64,000 nucleotides of DNA, taken from the NCBI GenBank assembly GCA_016342745.1, contig JAEINT010000002.1, positions 310,001 to 374,000 of the forward strand, in the 5' to 3' direction. Made by a program: the position numbers and the translations under genes. The stretch is from Labilibaculum sp. (GTDB lineage: Bacteria; Bacteroidota; Bacteroidia; Bacteroidales; Marinifilaceae). Within the stretch, counting starts at the first letter, position 1. The number at the start of each line of letters is the position of its first letter. Under the pieces are notes generated by a model. It ran no database searches. It was not told where the DNA came from and saw nothing but the letters and a program-made list of their open reading frames with translations. Positions 27,816 to 35,603 of this stretch are shown here, piece after piece.

Positions 27816-28108
27816 ATCGATATTGTTTTTAGGAGATCAGAAAATATTTTTTCTCCTTCCATCGGATCTAATAGTTTTTCTAGATATATCCGACTCTTCA
27901 TTTTCTTTATTTTTCGTTCTATTTTTAATGCAAGTGTTCTATTGTCTCCAACTTTAAGTGCTTTTTTGAGAATCCAAGGCTTGTGTTTTAAAGTAAAACT
28001 TGCTCTTATGGGATTGTTATGCATGAAAATTCGTTTGGAAACATTTTCAGTGGATCCTAAATAATATTTATCAGATGTTGGCGAGTATAGAATATATATG
28101 AAAAACAT
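27806..28108 (-). CDS. GIY-YIG nuclease-like protein, copy 1
   Basis: A 100-residue single-domain GIY-YIG protein of the URI/UvrC N-terminal type. The signature reads FIYILYSPTSDKYYLGST (IYI ... YYLG), followed by the catalytic-type Arg in VSKRIFMHN and the metal-binding Glu in LKIERKIKKMKS. It is not linked to a DNA-binding domain. Its last residues (ISIDC) and stop come from the tRNA anticodon arm. It is identical in protein sequence to copy 2, 448 bp away. Such small nuclease genes are often found beside tRNA genes in Bacteroidetes (from general knowledge), and may act as homing or mobility nucleases. Confidence 0.88.
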   Translation of the reverse strand: MFFIYILYSPTSDKYYLGSTENVSKRIFMHNNPIRASFTLKHKPWILKKALKVGDNRTLALKIERKIKKMKSRIYLEKLLDPMEGEKIFSDLLKTISIDC

Positions 28109-28179
28109 AAATTTAATTTAGGGAAATTTCTAAATATATGCAGGATTTGGCAGGGAAGGAGAAATTTTTGAGCACAAAA

Positions 28180-28204
28180 AAAGCCATTCGCAATGAATGG
28201 CTTT
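28180..28204 (-). terminator. tRNA-Asn terminator hairpin, copy 2
   Basis: Identical to copy 1 in stem and loop. It lies about 50 bp upstream of GIY-YIG copy 1 and could end transcription of unit 2 before copy 1 is read. Confidence 0.8.
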
Positions 28205-28210
28205 CCGTAG

Positions 28211-28263
28211 CTCCCTCTCTTCGACTCGAACCATCCCGACCAGTCGGGACTGATTAACAGTCA
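28211..28263 (-). pseudogene. Truncated tRNA-Asn fragment 2
   Basis: Same structure as fragment 1, with the palindrome at 28234-28249. It carries one extra change in the T-arm (TTCGACTCGAA for TTGGACTCGAA on the plus strand). Confidence 0.85.
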
Positions 28264-28556
28264 ATGGATATTGTTTTTAGGAGATCAGAAAATATTTTTT
28301 CTCCTTCCATCGGATCTAATAGTTTTTCTAGATATATCCGACTCTTCATTTTCTTTATTTTTCGTTCTATTTTTAATGCAAGTGTTCTATTGTCTCCAAC
28401 TTTAAGTGCTTTTTTGAGAATCCAAGGCTTGTGTTTTAAAGTAAAACTTGCTCTTATGGGATTGTTATGCATGAAAATTCGTTTGGAAACATTTTCAGTG
28501 GATCCTAAATAATATTTATCAGATGTTGGCGAGTATAGAATATATATGAAAAACAT
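28254..28556 (-). CDS. GIY-YIG nuclease-like protein, copy 2
   Basis: A 100-residue protein with exactly the same amino-acid sequence as copy 1. The coding DNA differs at one position I can see (Ser codon TCC against TCG near the end), a silent change. This points to a recent tandem duplication or ongoing gene conversion. The stop codon again overlaps the GTT anticodon of the tRNA remnant. Confidence 0.88.
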   Translation of the reverse strand: MFFIYILYSPTSDKYYLGSTENVSKRIFMHNNPIRASFTLKHKPWILKKALKVGDNRTLALKIERKIKKMKSRIYLEKLLDPMEGEKIFSDLLKTISIDC

Positions 28557-28627
28557 AAATTTAATTTAGGGAAATTTCTAATTATATGCAGGATTTGGCA
28601 GGGAAGGAGAAATTTTTGAGCACAAAA

Positions 28628-28652
28628 AAAGCCATTCGCAATGAATGACTTT
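28628..28652 (-). terminator. tRNA-Asn terminator hairpin, copy 3
   Basis: Same as the other copies except for one G-to-A change on the plus strand (GAATGACTTT) that breaks a stem pair. Confidence 0.65.
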
Positions 28653-28658
28653 CTGTTA

Positions 28659-28740
28659 CTCCCTCTCTTGGACTCGAACCATCCCGACCAGTCGGGACTG
28701 ATTAATAGTCAGATGCTATAACTATCTGACCTAGAAGGGA
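28659..28740 (-). pseudogene. Degenerate full-length tRNA-Asn-like sequence 3
   Basis: Both halves are still recognisable, but the D-arm is altered and the anticodon loop reads ATT instead of GTT. The 16-bp palindrome (28682-28697) replaces the T-stem 5' strand, so a normal T-arm cannot form. I regard it as a pseudogene. Confidence 0.75.
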
Positions 28741-28881
28741 TTGTGTTTTAATTTTCTTATGAATCGTACCGCTTATCCCTTATATTCAGTATGTAAGTTA
28801 TTTTTAGAAGATTATAAAATATATGCTTAAGATTAAATTTTTCACAAATTTTGTGGGGAAATATAAATTCAGGGCACAAAA

Positions 28882-28906
28882 AAAGCCATTCGCAATGAAT
28901 GGCTTT
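28882..28906 (-). terminator. tRNA-Asn terminator hairpin, copy 4
   Basis: A perfect copy of the 10-bp stem and GCAAT loop. Confidence 0.8.
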
Positions 28907-28912
28907 CTATTG

Positions 28913-28994
28913 CTCCCTCTCTTGGACTCGAACCATCTCGACCAGTCGGGACTGATCAACAGTTAAGTGCTATAACTATCTGATCTAGAAGGGA
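28913..28994 (-). pseudogene. Degenerate full-length tRNA-Asn-like sequence 4
   Basis: It keeps a GTT anticodon, but the anticodon stem has several changes and the T-arm 5' strand is again replaced by the palindrome, here with one mismatch (28936-28951). It differs from copy 3 by transitions only. Confidence 0.75.
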
Positions 28995-29135
28995 TTGTGT
29001 TTTAATTTTCTTATGAATCGTACCGCTTATCCCTTATATTCAGTATGTAAGTTATTTTTAGAAGATTATAAAATATATGCTTAAGATTAAATTTTTCACA
29101 AATTTTGTGGGGAAATATAAATTCAGGGCACAAAA

Positions 29136-29160
29136 AAAGCCATTCGCAATGAATGGCTTT
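29136..29160 (-). terminator. Terminator of the intact tRNA-Asn cluster (copy 5)
   Basis: The perfect hairpin lies 6 bp beyond the 3' end of the last intact tRNA-Asn and has a U tract on the minus strand. It is the probable source of the other four copies. Confidence 0.9.
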
Positions 29161-29166
29161 CTGTAG

Positions 29167-29240
29167 CTCCCTCTCTTGGACTCGAACCAAGGACCCTCTG
29201 ATTAACAGTCAGATGCTCTAACCAGCTGAGCTAAGAAGGA
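29167..29240 (-). tRNA. tRNA-Asn (GTT), copy A
   Basis: A 74-nt cloverleaf: acceptor TCCTTCT/AGAGGGA, D-arm GCTC...GAGC, anticodon arm TCTGA CTGTTAA TCAGA, T-arm CTTGG TTCGAGT CCAAG, discriminator G. CCA is not encoded. It is the distal member of the three-tRNA transcript. Confidence 0.96.
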
Positions 29241-29285
29241 ATACTGTCCTAAATTATTTTGAAAGCAATTAGGCTGCTTTTGTAG

Positions 29286-29359
29286 CTCCCTCTCTTGGAC
29301 TCGAACCAAGGACCCTCTGATTAACAGTCAGATGCTCTAACCAGCTGAGCTAAGAAGGA
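29286..29359 (-). tRNA. tRNA-Asn (GTT), copy B
   Basis: Identical to copy A over the 74 nt. The 45-bp spacer between A and B resembles the one between B and C. Confidence 0.96.
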
Positions 29360-29405
29360 ATGCTGTCCTAAATTATTTTAAAAGCAATTAGGCTGCTTTT
29401 TGTTG

Positions 29406-29479
29406 CTCCCTCTCTAGGACTTGAACCTAGGACCCTCTGATTAACAGTCAGATGCTCTAACCAACTGAGCTAAGAAGGA
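29406..29479 (-). tRNA. tRNA-Asn (GTT), copy C
   Basis: Same cloverleaf, with compensatory T-arm changes (CTAGG TTCAAGT CCTAG) and one D-loop change. It is the promoter-proximal copy. Confidence 0.96.
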
Positions 29480-29543
29480 GTATAATTCTCAATTTTCTTC
29501 TGAGTTGTACATTTGGCGTACATTCTGGAGGAAAATTGCGATG

Positions 29544-29574
29544 CAAAACTAATAGGATTTGTTCAATAATACAA
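29544..29574 (-). promoter_or_regulatory. Promoter of the tRNA-Asn cluster
   Basis: On the minus strand TTG (29574-29572) and TAGTTTTG (29551-29544) are 20 bp apart. The transcript would start near 29537, 58 nt before the first tRNA. Confidence 0.65.
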
Positions 29575-29864
29575 CAACTCGCTCAAAATTTTTTCAAAAA
29601 AATATAATTTTCTTTTTATGATGGTGTTTTAACATCAGTAAAAAAGGATCTATGTGTTTGTTTTTCAATATTGATAATGACAAGTTGGGTGAACAGGGAG
29701 AATTCTGAAAGAATTTAATATTTACAGTAAACTTTACTTTGGAAAGAAGAAAAAGAGATGGAAAAAACAGTTTATCACTTCGGATGAAGACAAATTTTAT
29801 TGTAATTTTGATGTGAAATTTTGAATACACTCAAACACTAATACAAAATAAACAGCAAACAATC
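29575..29864. other. Divergent upstream region of tRNA-Asn cluster and kbl
   Basis: AT-rich DNA without a convincing gene; the 78-codon minus-strand frame at 29594-29830 has no family features. A TAATTTTG at 29803-29810 is a plausible -7 element for kbl. Confidence 0.5.
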
Positions 29865-31055
29865 ATGTACGGAAAATTTAAAGATTATTTGACTGAGGAA
29901 ATTCAGTCGATTAAAGATGCAGGTTTGTATAAAAATGAGCGAGTAATTACAACTCCTCAAGGTGCAGAAATAAAAGTGAGTACTGGTGAGACAGTTTTGA
30001 ACTTTTGTGCAAACAACTATTTAGGATTGTCTTCTAATGCTCGTGTTATGGAAGGAGCTTCGAAAGCTTTGAAATCTCATGGTTATGGAATGTCATCAGT
30101 ACGTTTTATTTGTGGAACTACAGATATTCATAAAGAGTTGGAAGAAAAGATTGCAACTTTCTTCGGAATGGAAGATACCATTTTGTATGCTGCAGCTTTT
30201 GATGCTAATGGAGGTGTTTTTGAGCCATTATTTACCAAAGAAGATGCGATTATCTCAGATGAGTTGAATCATGCTTCTATTATTGATGGAGTGCGTTTGT
30301 GTAAAGCTGCTCGTTATCGCTACAAGCATGCTGATATGGCTGATTTGGAAGCTCAATTGAAAATTTCTCAAGCACAGCGTTTTCGTATCATTGTAACTGA
30401 TGGAGTTTTCTCTATGGACGGTGATATCGCTAGATTAAACGAGATTTGTGATTTAGCTGATAAGTACAATGCTTTGGTAATGGTTGATGATAGTCACGCT
30501 TCTGGTTTTATTGGGGAAACAGGCCGCGGAACGCACGAATACCATAACTGTATGGATCGTGTTGACATTATCACCAGTACATTAGGAAAAGCCTTAGGAG
30601 GAGCCTTAGGTGGGTTTACAACAGGTAAAGCAGAGGTTATTGATATGCTACGTCAGCGTTCTCGTCCATATTTGTTCTCAAACTCTTTATCTCCTGTAAT
30701 TGTAGGTGCTTCTATTGCTGTATTCGATATGCTAACAGAATCTACCGATTTACGTGATAAGGTGATCTCGAATGCTCAATATTTCAAGGAAAGATTATTG
30801 GATGCAGGTTTTGATGTAAAACCATCTGATTCGGCAATTAATGCATTAATGCTTTACGATGCAGTATTGTCTCAGCAGTTTGCTGCTAAACTATTGGAAG
30901 AAGGAATTTATGTAATCGGATTCTACTATCCAGTAGTAGCAAAAGGGCAGGCTAGAATTAGAATTCAGTTATCTGCTGCTCATACAAAAGAGCATTTGGA
31001 TAAAGCATTGGCTGCTTTCATTAAAATTGGAAAAGAATTAAAAGTGATTGAATAA
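29865..31055 (+). CDS. kbl: Glycine C-acetyltransferase (2-amino-3-ketobutyrate CoA ligase)
   Basis: A 396-residue PLP enzyme of the alpha-oxoamine synthase family. It cleaves 2-amino-3-oxobutyrate with CoA to glycine and acetyl-CoA in threonine breakdown. Seen are [23 protein letters not shown] and the PLP lysine in STLGKALGG (Lys242). Length matches E. coli Kbl. Threonine dehydrogenase, its usual partner, is not in this window. A close relative, 8-amino-7-oxononanoate synthase or serine palmitoyltransferase, is possible, but the [11 protein letters not shown] and N-terminal sequences favour Kbl. Confidence 0.93.
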   Translation: MYGKFKDYLTEEIQSIKDAGLYKNERVITTPQGAEIKVSTGETVLNFCANNYLGLSSNARVMEGASKALKSHGYGMSSVRFICGTTDIHKELEEKIATFFGMEDTILYAAAFDANGGVFEPLFTKEDAIISDELNHASIIDGVRLCKAARYRYKHADMADLEAQLKISQAQRFRIIVTDGVFSMDGDIARLNEICDLADKYNALVMVDDSHASGFIGETGRGTHEYHNCMDRVDIITSTLGKALGGALGGFTTGKAEVIDMLRQRSRPYLFSNSLSPVIVGASIAVFDMLTESTDLRDKVISNAQYFKERLLDAGFDVKPSDSAINALMLYDAVLSQQFAAKLLEEGIYVIGFYYPVVAKGQARIRIQLSAAHTKEHLDKALAAFIKIGKELKVIE

Positions 31056-31073
31056 ATCATTTTAAAAGAATAG

Positions 31074-31106
31074 AAAATGGGAGCCAAATCGGTTCCCATT
31101 TTTTTG
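31074..31106 (+). terminator. Intrinsic terminator after kbl
   Basis: A 10-bp stem with one G-U pair, AATGGGAGCC/GGTTCCCATT (31076-31100), is followed by a T run. Confidence 0.85.
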
Positions 31107-31140
31107 TATTTTAGCAGTACAAAAATTAAAGTTTCAGTCA

Positions 31141-31800
31141 ATGAATTTAAGATATCTACTCTTCTTAGTTGCCATACTTGGTTTTTTTTCAAAAAGCAAC
31201 GCACAATATTACAAGGATGGTAAATTTTTAATTGGAGCCTCAGTTGGTTACCAATACCCTTTAGGTGATTTTGGAAAACAAGCAAAAGCTGGACCTTCGT
31301 TTAAAGCAATAGGTCAAATGATGCTAAATAAGAAAATTGGAGTTGGAGCTGAATTGGGTTATAGTACCTTAGGTCAAGATGATTTTTGGAACGGTAGCCA
31401 TTTGGGCAATTATGATGTGAATTATTCTATCCTATCAGCACAACTAAAGGGATCTTTTTATTTTGATACTTGGGATCGTGATTTTCGACCTTATGCCACT
31501 TTAGCTTTTGGTTATTTTCTATACCGAAATGAAATTGGGTTTATTTCAACTTCAAGCGGGAGTGTTAATCAAAAAAGAACAATTAAAGAAAATAAAGTTG
31601 GTCTAACGCCAATTGTAGGCTTTTTGTATCATTTATCAGACCAATGGAGTTTCGATATGAACCTAAGATATACCTACATTCCTGATTTCCCTCAAACAGT
31701 TGATGCGAAGAACGAATTGGGAGAGACCTATCAGTATTATTTGGGATTTGACAAGATCTCCCTTCCCGAATTGTCTATTGGATTGTTTTATCGTTTTTAA
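31141..31800 (+). CDS. Outer-membrane beta-barrel protein, OprF-N/OMP_b-brl type
   Basis: A 219-residue protein with a signal peptide (ending SNAQ) and about eight predicted beta strands: KFLIGASVGYQYPLGDF, KKIGVGAELGYSTL, FRPYATLAFGYFLY, ending in LSIGLFYRF with C-terminal Phe as in outer-membrane barrels. The function is not known. Its stop overlaps the convergent kinase gene by 4 bp. Confidence 0.78.
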   Translation: MNLRYLLFLVAILGFFSKSNAQYYKDGKFLIGASVGYQYPLGDFGKQAKAGPSFKAIGQMMLNKKIGVGAELGYSTLGQDDFWNGSHLGNYDVNYSILSAQLKGSFYFDTWDRDFRPYATLAFGYFLYRNEIGFISTSSGSVNQKRTIKENKVGLTPIVGFLYHLSDQWSFDMNLRYTYIPDFPQTVDAKNELGETYQYYLGFDKISLPELSIGLFYRF

Positions 31801-32411
31801 AACAATCCGTGAATTTGAGCTTCTACTTTATCCACAATCCCATTTAAATCTTCTGGGTTTTCAAGAAAATCAAGATTTTCGGCATCGATAATAAGTAGTT
31901 TCCCTCTTGAATAATTTTTAATCCAATTTTCGTAACGAGTATTCAAATTCTTTAGGTAATCTAAACGAATGGTTTCTTCGTAATTACGACCTCTTTTTTG
32001 GATGTTGTTAACCAAAGTAGGTACTGAAGATCTTAGATAGATTAGCAAATCTGGCGCTTGAACCATCGATCCCATTAATTCGAATAGGTTATTGTAGTTT
32101 TTAAAATCACGCTCGCTCATTAGCTCCATATCGTACAAATTAGGAGCAAAAATCATGGCGTCTTCGTAAATGGTTCTATCTTGAATTACGTTTTTACCCG
32201 ATTTACGGATTTCCATAATCTGATTGAAACGGCTCTTTAAAAAATAGATCTGAAGATTAAAAGACCATCTTTGCATATCATCGTAGAAATCATTTAGATA
32301 TGGATTTTCATCCACTTCTTCGTAATGTGCTTCCCAATTGTAATGTTTCGCTAAGAGTTCTGTAAGGGTAGTTTTCCCAGATCCGATATTACCGGCTACT
32401 GCAATATGCAT
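31797..32411 (-). CDS. Deoxynucleoside kinase, copy 1
   Basis: A 204-residue kinase that phosphorylates deoxynucleosides (deoxyadenosine/deoxyguanosine-type family). Seen are the P-loop GNIGSGKTT, the EEVDENPYLNDFYDD segment, QDRTIYEDA (the DRS-like substrate motif) and the LID Arg motif RGRNYEETI. It salvages DNA precursors. The upstream neighbour is a paralogue of the same length. Roughly two thirds of residues match. The two may differ in base preference, as in Bacillus dAK/dGK pairs. Confidence 0.92.
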   Translation of the reverse strand: MHIAVAGNIGSGKTTLTELLAKHYNWEAHYEEVDENPYLNDFYDDMQRWSFNLQIYFLKSRFNQIMEIRKSGKNVIQDRTIYEDAMIFAPNLYDMELMSERDFKNYNNLFELMGSMVQAPDLLIYLRSSVPTLVNNIQKRGRNYEETIRLDYLKNLNTRYENWIKNYSRGKLLIIDAENLDFLENPEDLNGIVDKVEAQIHGLF

Positions 32412-32465
32412 AGTGTTATTGAATTAAGAGTTGTTCGTAATGAATTTGAAATTCATTCACCTAAA

Positions 32466-33080
32466 TTAAAATAGACCGTTTAGTTGAGCATCAATCTTAT
32501 TAATAACTTCACTTAGGTCTTTTGGCTTACCCATAAAATCGATGTTATCTACATCAATAATCAAAAGTTTACCATTCTTATAGCCACTAATCCAAGCTTC
32601 GTATCGTTCATTTAATCTTTTCAGATAATCCAAACGAATGGTTTCTTCGTAATCGCGACCTCTAGCCTGAATGTGTTCAACCAAAGTAGGTATCGAAGCA
32701 CGTAAGTATATCAGTAAATCAGGAGGTTGTATAAGTGAACTCATGATGTTGAAAAGAGAAAGGTAATTGTCAAAATCTCTTTTTGGCATCAGACTCATCG
32801 ACTCTAAATTAGGAGCAAAAATATAAGCATCCTCGTAAATCGTTCTATCTTGAATAATTTCTTTTCCAGATTTTCGTAATGCCAATACTTGATTGAATCG
32901 ACTGTTTAAAAAGTGGATCTGCAGGGCAAACGACCATCTTTTCATATCGTCGTAAAAATCATTTAAATACGGGTTTTCATCTACATCTTCGAAATGAGCT
33001 TCCCATCCGTAATGTTTTGCTAATAATCCTGCTAGTGTAGTTTTACCTGCACCAATATTTCCGGCAACTGCAATGTGCAT
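32466..33080 (-). CDS. Deoxynucleoside kinase, copy 2
   Basis: A 204-residue paralogue of the next gene, with P-loop GNIGAGKTT, EDVDENPYLNDFYDD, QDRTIYEDA and RGRDYEETI. Differences concentrate in the substrate-lid region (SLMPKRDFDNYLSLFNIM versus ELMSERDFKNYNNLFELM) and the C-terminal half. The 54-bp spacing and shared orientation suggest one transcript. Confidence 0.92.
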   Translation of the reverse strand: MHIAVAGNIGAGKTTLAGLLAKHYGWEAHFEDVDENPYLNDFYDDMKRWSFALQIHFLNSRFNQVLALRKSGKEIIQDRTIYEDAYIFAPNLESMSLMPKRDFDNYLSLFNIMSSLIQPPDLLIYLRASIPTLVEHIQARGRDYEETIRLDYLKRLNERYEAWISGYKNGKLLIIDVDNIDFMGKPKDLSEVINKIDAQLNGLF

Positions 33081-33178
33081 GTTATGTTTACTTTAAATAA
33101 AAAAGGCAACTAAAATTAAGAATTTATTTCTGGATATCAATTGGTTAAAAGTCGCACTAAAGTGCAGATCGGTTTTAA

Positions 33179-33949
33179 TCAGTTAGTTAATGGTGTAATT
33201 GATATTGATTTTTTATTGGAGAGGTAGATTTTATAGTCATAAATCACTACATTTTGAATCTCTTGCTTCTCAAATTGATAAATTAATGTGTCTTCTTTTT
33301 GAAGAGCATTAAAAGAGTAGAGGCCAGATTGCTTGGCGTAAATAATAGAATTTTGATTTACCTGAAAATTTTGAATTTCAGGAATAGATATCTTTTTTTT
33401 GAATTGTCCGTTTTGGTCCAATATTAAAATTCCTTTTTCAGGATAAAGAAGGTACAAGTCGTTTGCATAAACATGCATGGATGATGGGATTGTACTTTCC
33501 CAAAAATCAGATAATAAAATACTTTTATTGATTGTTTTTCCAAATTCAGAAATATGCACCGTTTGGTTATCTATAGAGTTATAGATCCAAAAACCACCAT
33601 GAGGAGAAGAGCATAACAACTCCGTTTCATTTTCAGAATATTCGTACAAGTCAATTTCAGTCCCAATTTCAGCTAAATTGCGATCGAGAAAGAGTACTTG
33701 GTTGAATTCTTTGTAAAATACCAGTAAGCGAAGAGGGTTAGAGGCATCAATTGTCGCTATTTCTCCTAACATAGAATTGGAAAAAGAAGCGATTTTATCA
33801 CCTTTGGAATTGAATGTTTGAATTTCGTTATTTCCAACCATGATGATATTGCCCCAATGATCCACTACAAAAAAATCATGAGAATGGTTTATTATTGGGG
33901 CTTGTTGAACTGGAAGAATATAAATCAACCAAATAAGAAATTGTAACAT
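33179..33949 (-). CDS. Hypothetical beta-propeller-like secreted protein
   Basis: A 256-residue protein with a hydrophobic N-terminal signal and repeated beta-strand units (for example DFFVVDHWGNIIMVGNNEI and QVLFLDRNLAEIGTEI) that suggest a 6-bladed propeller. I do not recognise a named family. It starts 7 bp after the GH3-family gene stop, so the two are cotranscribed. Confidence 0.65.
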   Translation of the reverse strand: MLQFLIWLIYILPVQQAPIINHSHDFFVVDHWGNIIMVGNNEIQTFNSKGDKIASFSNSMLGEIATIDASNPLRLLVFYKEFNQVLFLDRNLAEIGTEIDLYEYSENETELLCSSPHGGFWIYNSIDNQTVHISEFGKTINKSILLSDFWESTIPSSMHVYANDLYLLYPEKGILILDQNGQFKKKISIPEIQNFQVNQNSIIYAKQSGLYSFNALQKEDTLIYQFEKQEIQNVVIYDYKIYLSNKKSISITPLTN

Positions 33950-33955
33950 AGTTGT

Positions 33956-35467
33956 TTACTTGTTTTTTTCGAGTAGCTCATCAATTAAGCTTCTGTTGTT
34001 CGAAAGTCTCGGAACTTTATTCTGACCGCCTAATTTACCCTTTTCTTTTAACCATTGATAAAATAAACCAGGTTTAGCAATGGTAACTTGTGGTTTTACT
34101 AGCGTAATGCTCTTGTATCTTTTGGCTTCATAGTCCGAATTTACACTCATTAAAGCATTGTCAAGAACAAAAGTAAATTCGTCAATATTATTAGGTGCTT
34201 TTTCAAATTCAATTAACCATTGGTGTGTTCCTTTCTGGTTCGATGCCATAAATATAGGTGCTGCAGTGTATTCTTTAACAATCGAATTTGTTTTTAAGCA
34301 TGCGGTTTGGACTGCTTTCTCTGCATTGTCGATGATTATTTCTTCTCCAAAGGCATTCATAAACAATTTGGTTCTACCAGAAATCTTAAATTTGAAAGGT
34401 TCTTTTGAAGTAAAGAAAATGGTATCCCCAATTTGATATCGCCATAAACCTCCATTTGTTGTGATGATGATAGCATAGTTTTGGTACAATTCAACATCTT
34501 CTAAACTAATAACTTTAGGATTTTCATCATCAATAAATTCCAATGGTATAAATTCATAGTAAATGCCATAATCCAACATCAAAAGCATCGAATCATCGAA
34601 AGGATCGTCTTGTATGCCAAAAAACCCCTCTGACGCATTATACGTTTCCAGATAATTCATATTTTCAGAAGGGAGTATGTTTTTGTATTGCTCTCGATAG
34701 GGCGTAAAACTAACGCCTCCGTGAACAAAAAGTTCTAAGTTTGGCCAAATTTCATGAATGTTACTTTTACCAGATACTTGTAAAATATGTTTTAACAGAA
34801 CTAGAAACCAAGATGGAACACCAGAGAGACTTGTTACATTTTCATTAAGTGTAGCTTCTGTCATTAAGTTTAGCTTCTCTTCCCATTCCTCCATCAATAC
34901 AATAGAAGTGTCTGGTGTGCGAATAAAATCAGCCCAAAAGGGTAAGTTTTGAATTATTATTGCTGATAAATCGCCATAGTAAGAGTCGTTGTTGATGTTG
35001 TTGATTTGGTGACTACCACCTAAGGTCAAGCCTTTCCCTTTTAAGATTCCTGTTTCTGGGAAAAGAGAAGTGTAAATGGCAAGAATATCTTTGCCTCCTC
35101 TAAAATGACAATCCTCTAGAGCTTCCTTGCTAACAGGAATAAATTTACTTTTAGAATTGGTTGTTCCCGATGATTTGGCAAACCATTTGATTTCCGATGG
35201 CCAAAAAATATTCTGTTCTCCTTTTCGCAGACGATCAATATAGCCTTCAACACTTTCGTAGGTTGTTATAGGCAATCGCTTTTGAAATTCAGCAAGTGAA
35301 TGAATGTTATTGAAGTTATACTTCTTGCCCCATTCCGTATTGGATGCTTGATCAATTAATTGGGTTAGGGTTTCCATTTGAGTTTCTATCGGATGATTTT
35401 TGAAAAAATCGATCTGAGAAAGTCTTTTTGTATTAAACCAGCTAACCAGAGAATTTATTAAAGCCAT
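33956..35467 (-). CDS. GH3 auxin-responsive-promoter family acyl-acid adenylating enzyme
   Basis: A 503-residue member of the GH3 (acyl-adenylate/amide synthetase) superfamily, named after plant GH3 and not a glycosidase. Motifs are FAKSSGTTNSKSKFIPVS (nucleotide-binding, TSGT-like), ETYNASEGFFG, and YQIGDTIFF. It should adenylate a carboxylic acid and perhaps conjugate it to an amine or thiol. These proteins are common but uncharacterised in Bacteroidetes. The substrate is unknown. Confidence 0.88.
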   Translation of the reverse strand: MALINSLVSWFNTKRLSQIDFFKNHPIETQMETLTQLIDQASNTEWGKKYNFNNIHSLAEFQKRLPITTYESVEGYIDRLRKGEQNIFWPSEIKWFAKSSGTTNSKSKFIPVSKEALEDCHFRGGKDILAIYTSLFPETGILKGKGLTLGGSHQINNINNDSYYGDLSAIIIQNLPFWADFIRTPDTSIVLMEEWEEKLNLMTEATLNENVTSLSGVPSWFLVLLKHILQVSGKSNIHEIWPNLELFVHGGVSFTPYREQYKNILPSENMNYLETYNASEGFFGIQDDPFDDSMLLMLDYGIYYEFIPLEFIDDENPKVISLEDVELYQNYAIIITTNGGLWRYQIGDTIFFTSKEPFKFKISGRTKLFMNAFGEEIIIDNAEKAVQTACLKTNSIVKEYTAAPIFMASNQKGTHQWLIEFEKAPNNIDEFTFVLDNALMSVNSDYEAKRYKSITLVKPQVTIAKPGLFYQWLKEKGKLGGQNKVPRLSNNRSLIDELLEKNK

Positions 35468-35603
35468 AATAAGTTAGTTTACTGTTTTAAATATATATAT
35501 AAATTTTACATGTTGTATTGTCTCTTCTCTATTTAATATACGTTAATTATGTTGGTTTTTAGTTATATTTGGTGAGCATTGTCTAATTTGAAAAAGATAA
35601 CAA

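Larger units (their letters stand above)
27704..29135. repeat. Tandem array of tRNA-Asn-derived units: two of 448 bp, two of 254 bp
   Basis: Each unit starts with a copy of the tRNA terminator hairpin, then a damaged tRNA-Asn, then filler. Two 448-bp units (27732-28179, 28180-28627) contain a GIY-YIG gene; I count only five base differences between them. Two 254-bp units (28628-28881, 28882-29135) have noncoding filler that is identical over about 140 bp. Exact offsets of 448, 448, 254 and 254 bp separate successive hairpins. The sequence GAGAAATTTTTGAGCAC (27711-27727) at the left edge repeats the end of the 448-bp units. The intact tRNA-Asn genes follow on the right. Confidence 0.92.

Noticed and set aside
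28659-28740. A functional tRNA-Asn with an AAT-type anticodon loop (ATT)
   Set aside because: The T-arm is destroyed by the palindrome and the D-arm is altered, so a working tRNA is unlikely.
27704-29135. A CRISPR array
   Set aside because: The repeats are long, tRNA-derived and separated by identical filler, not short repeats with unique spacers; no cas gene is present.
29594-29830. A 78-codon minus-strand ORF upstream of the tRNA-Asn cluster
   Set aside because: It is Lys/Phe/His-rich from AT-rich noncoding DNA and overlaps the kbl promoter area.
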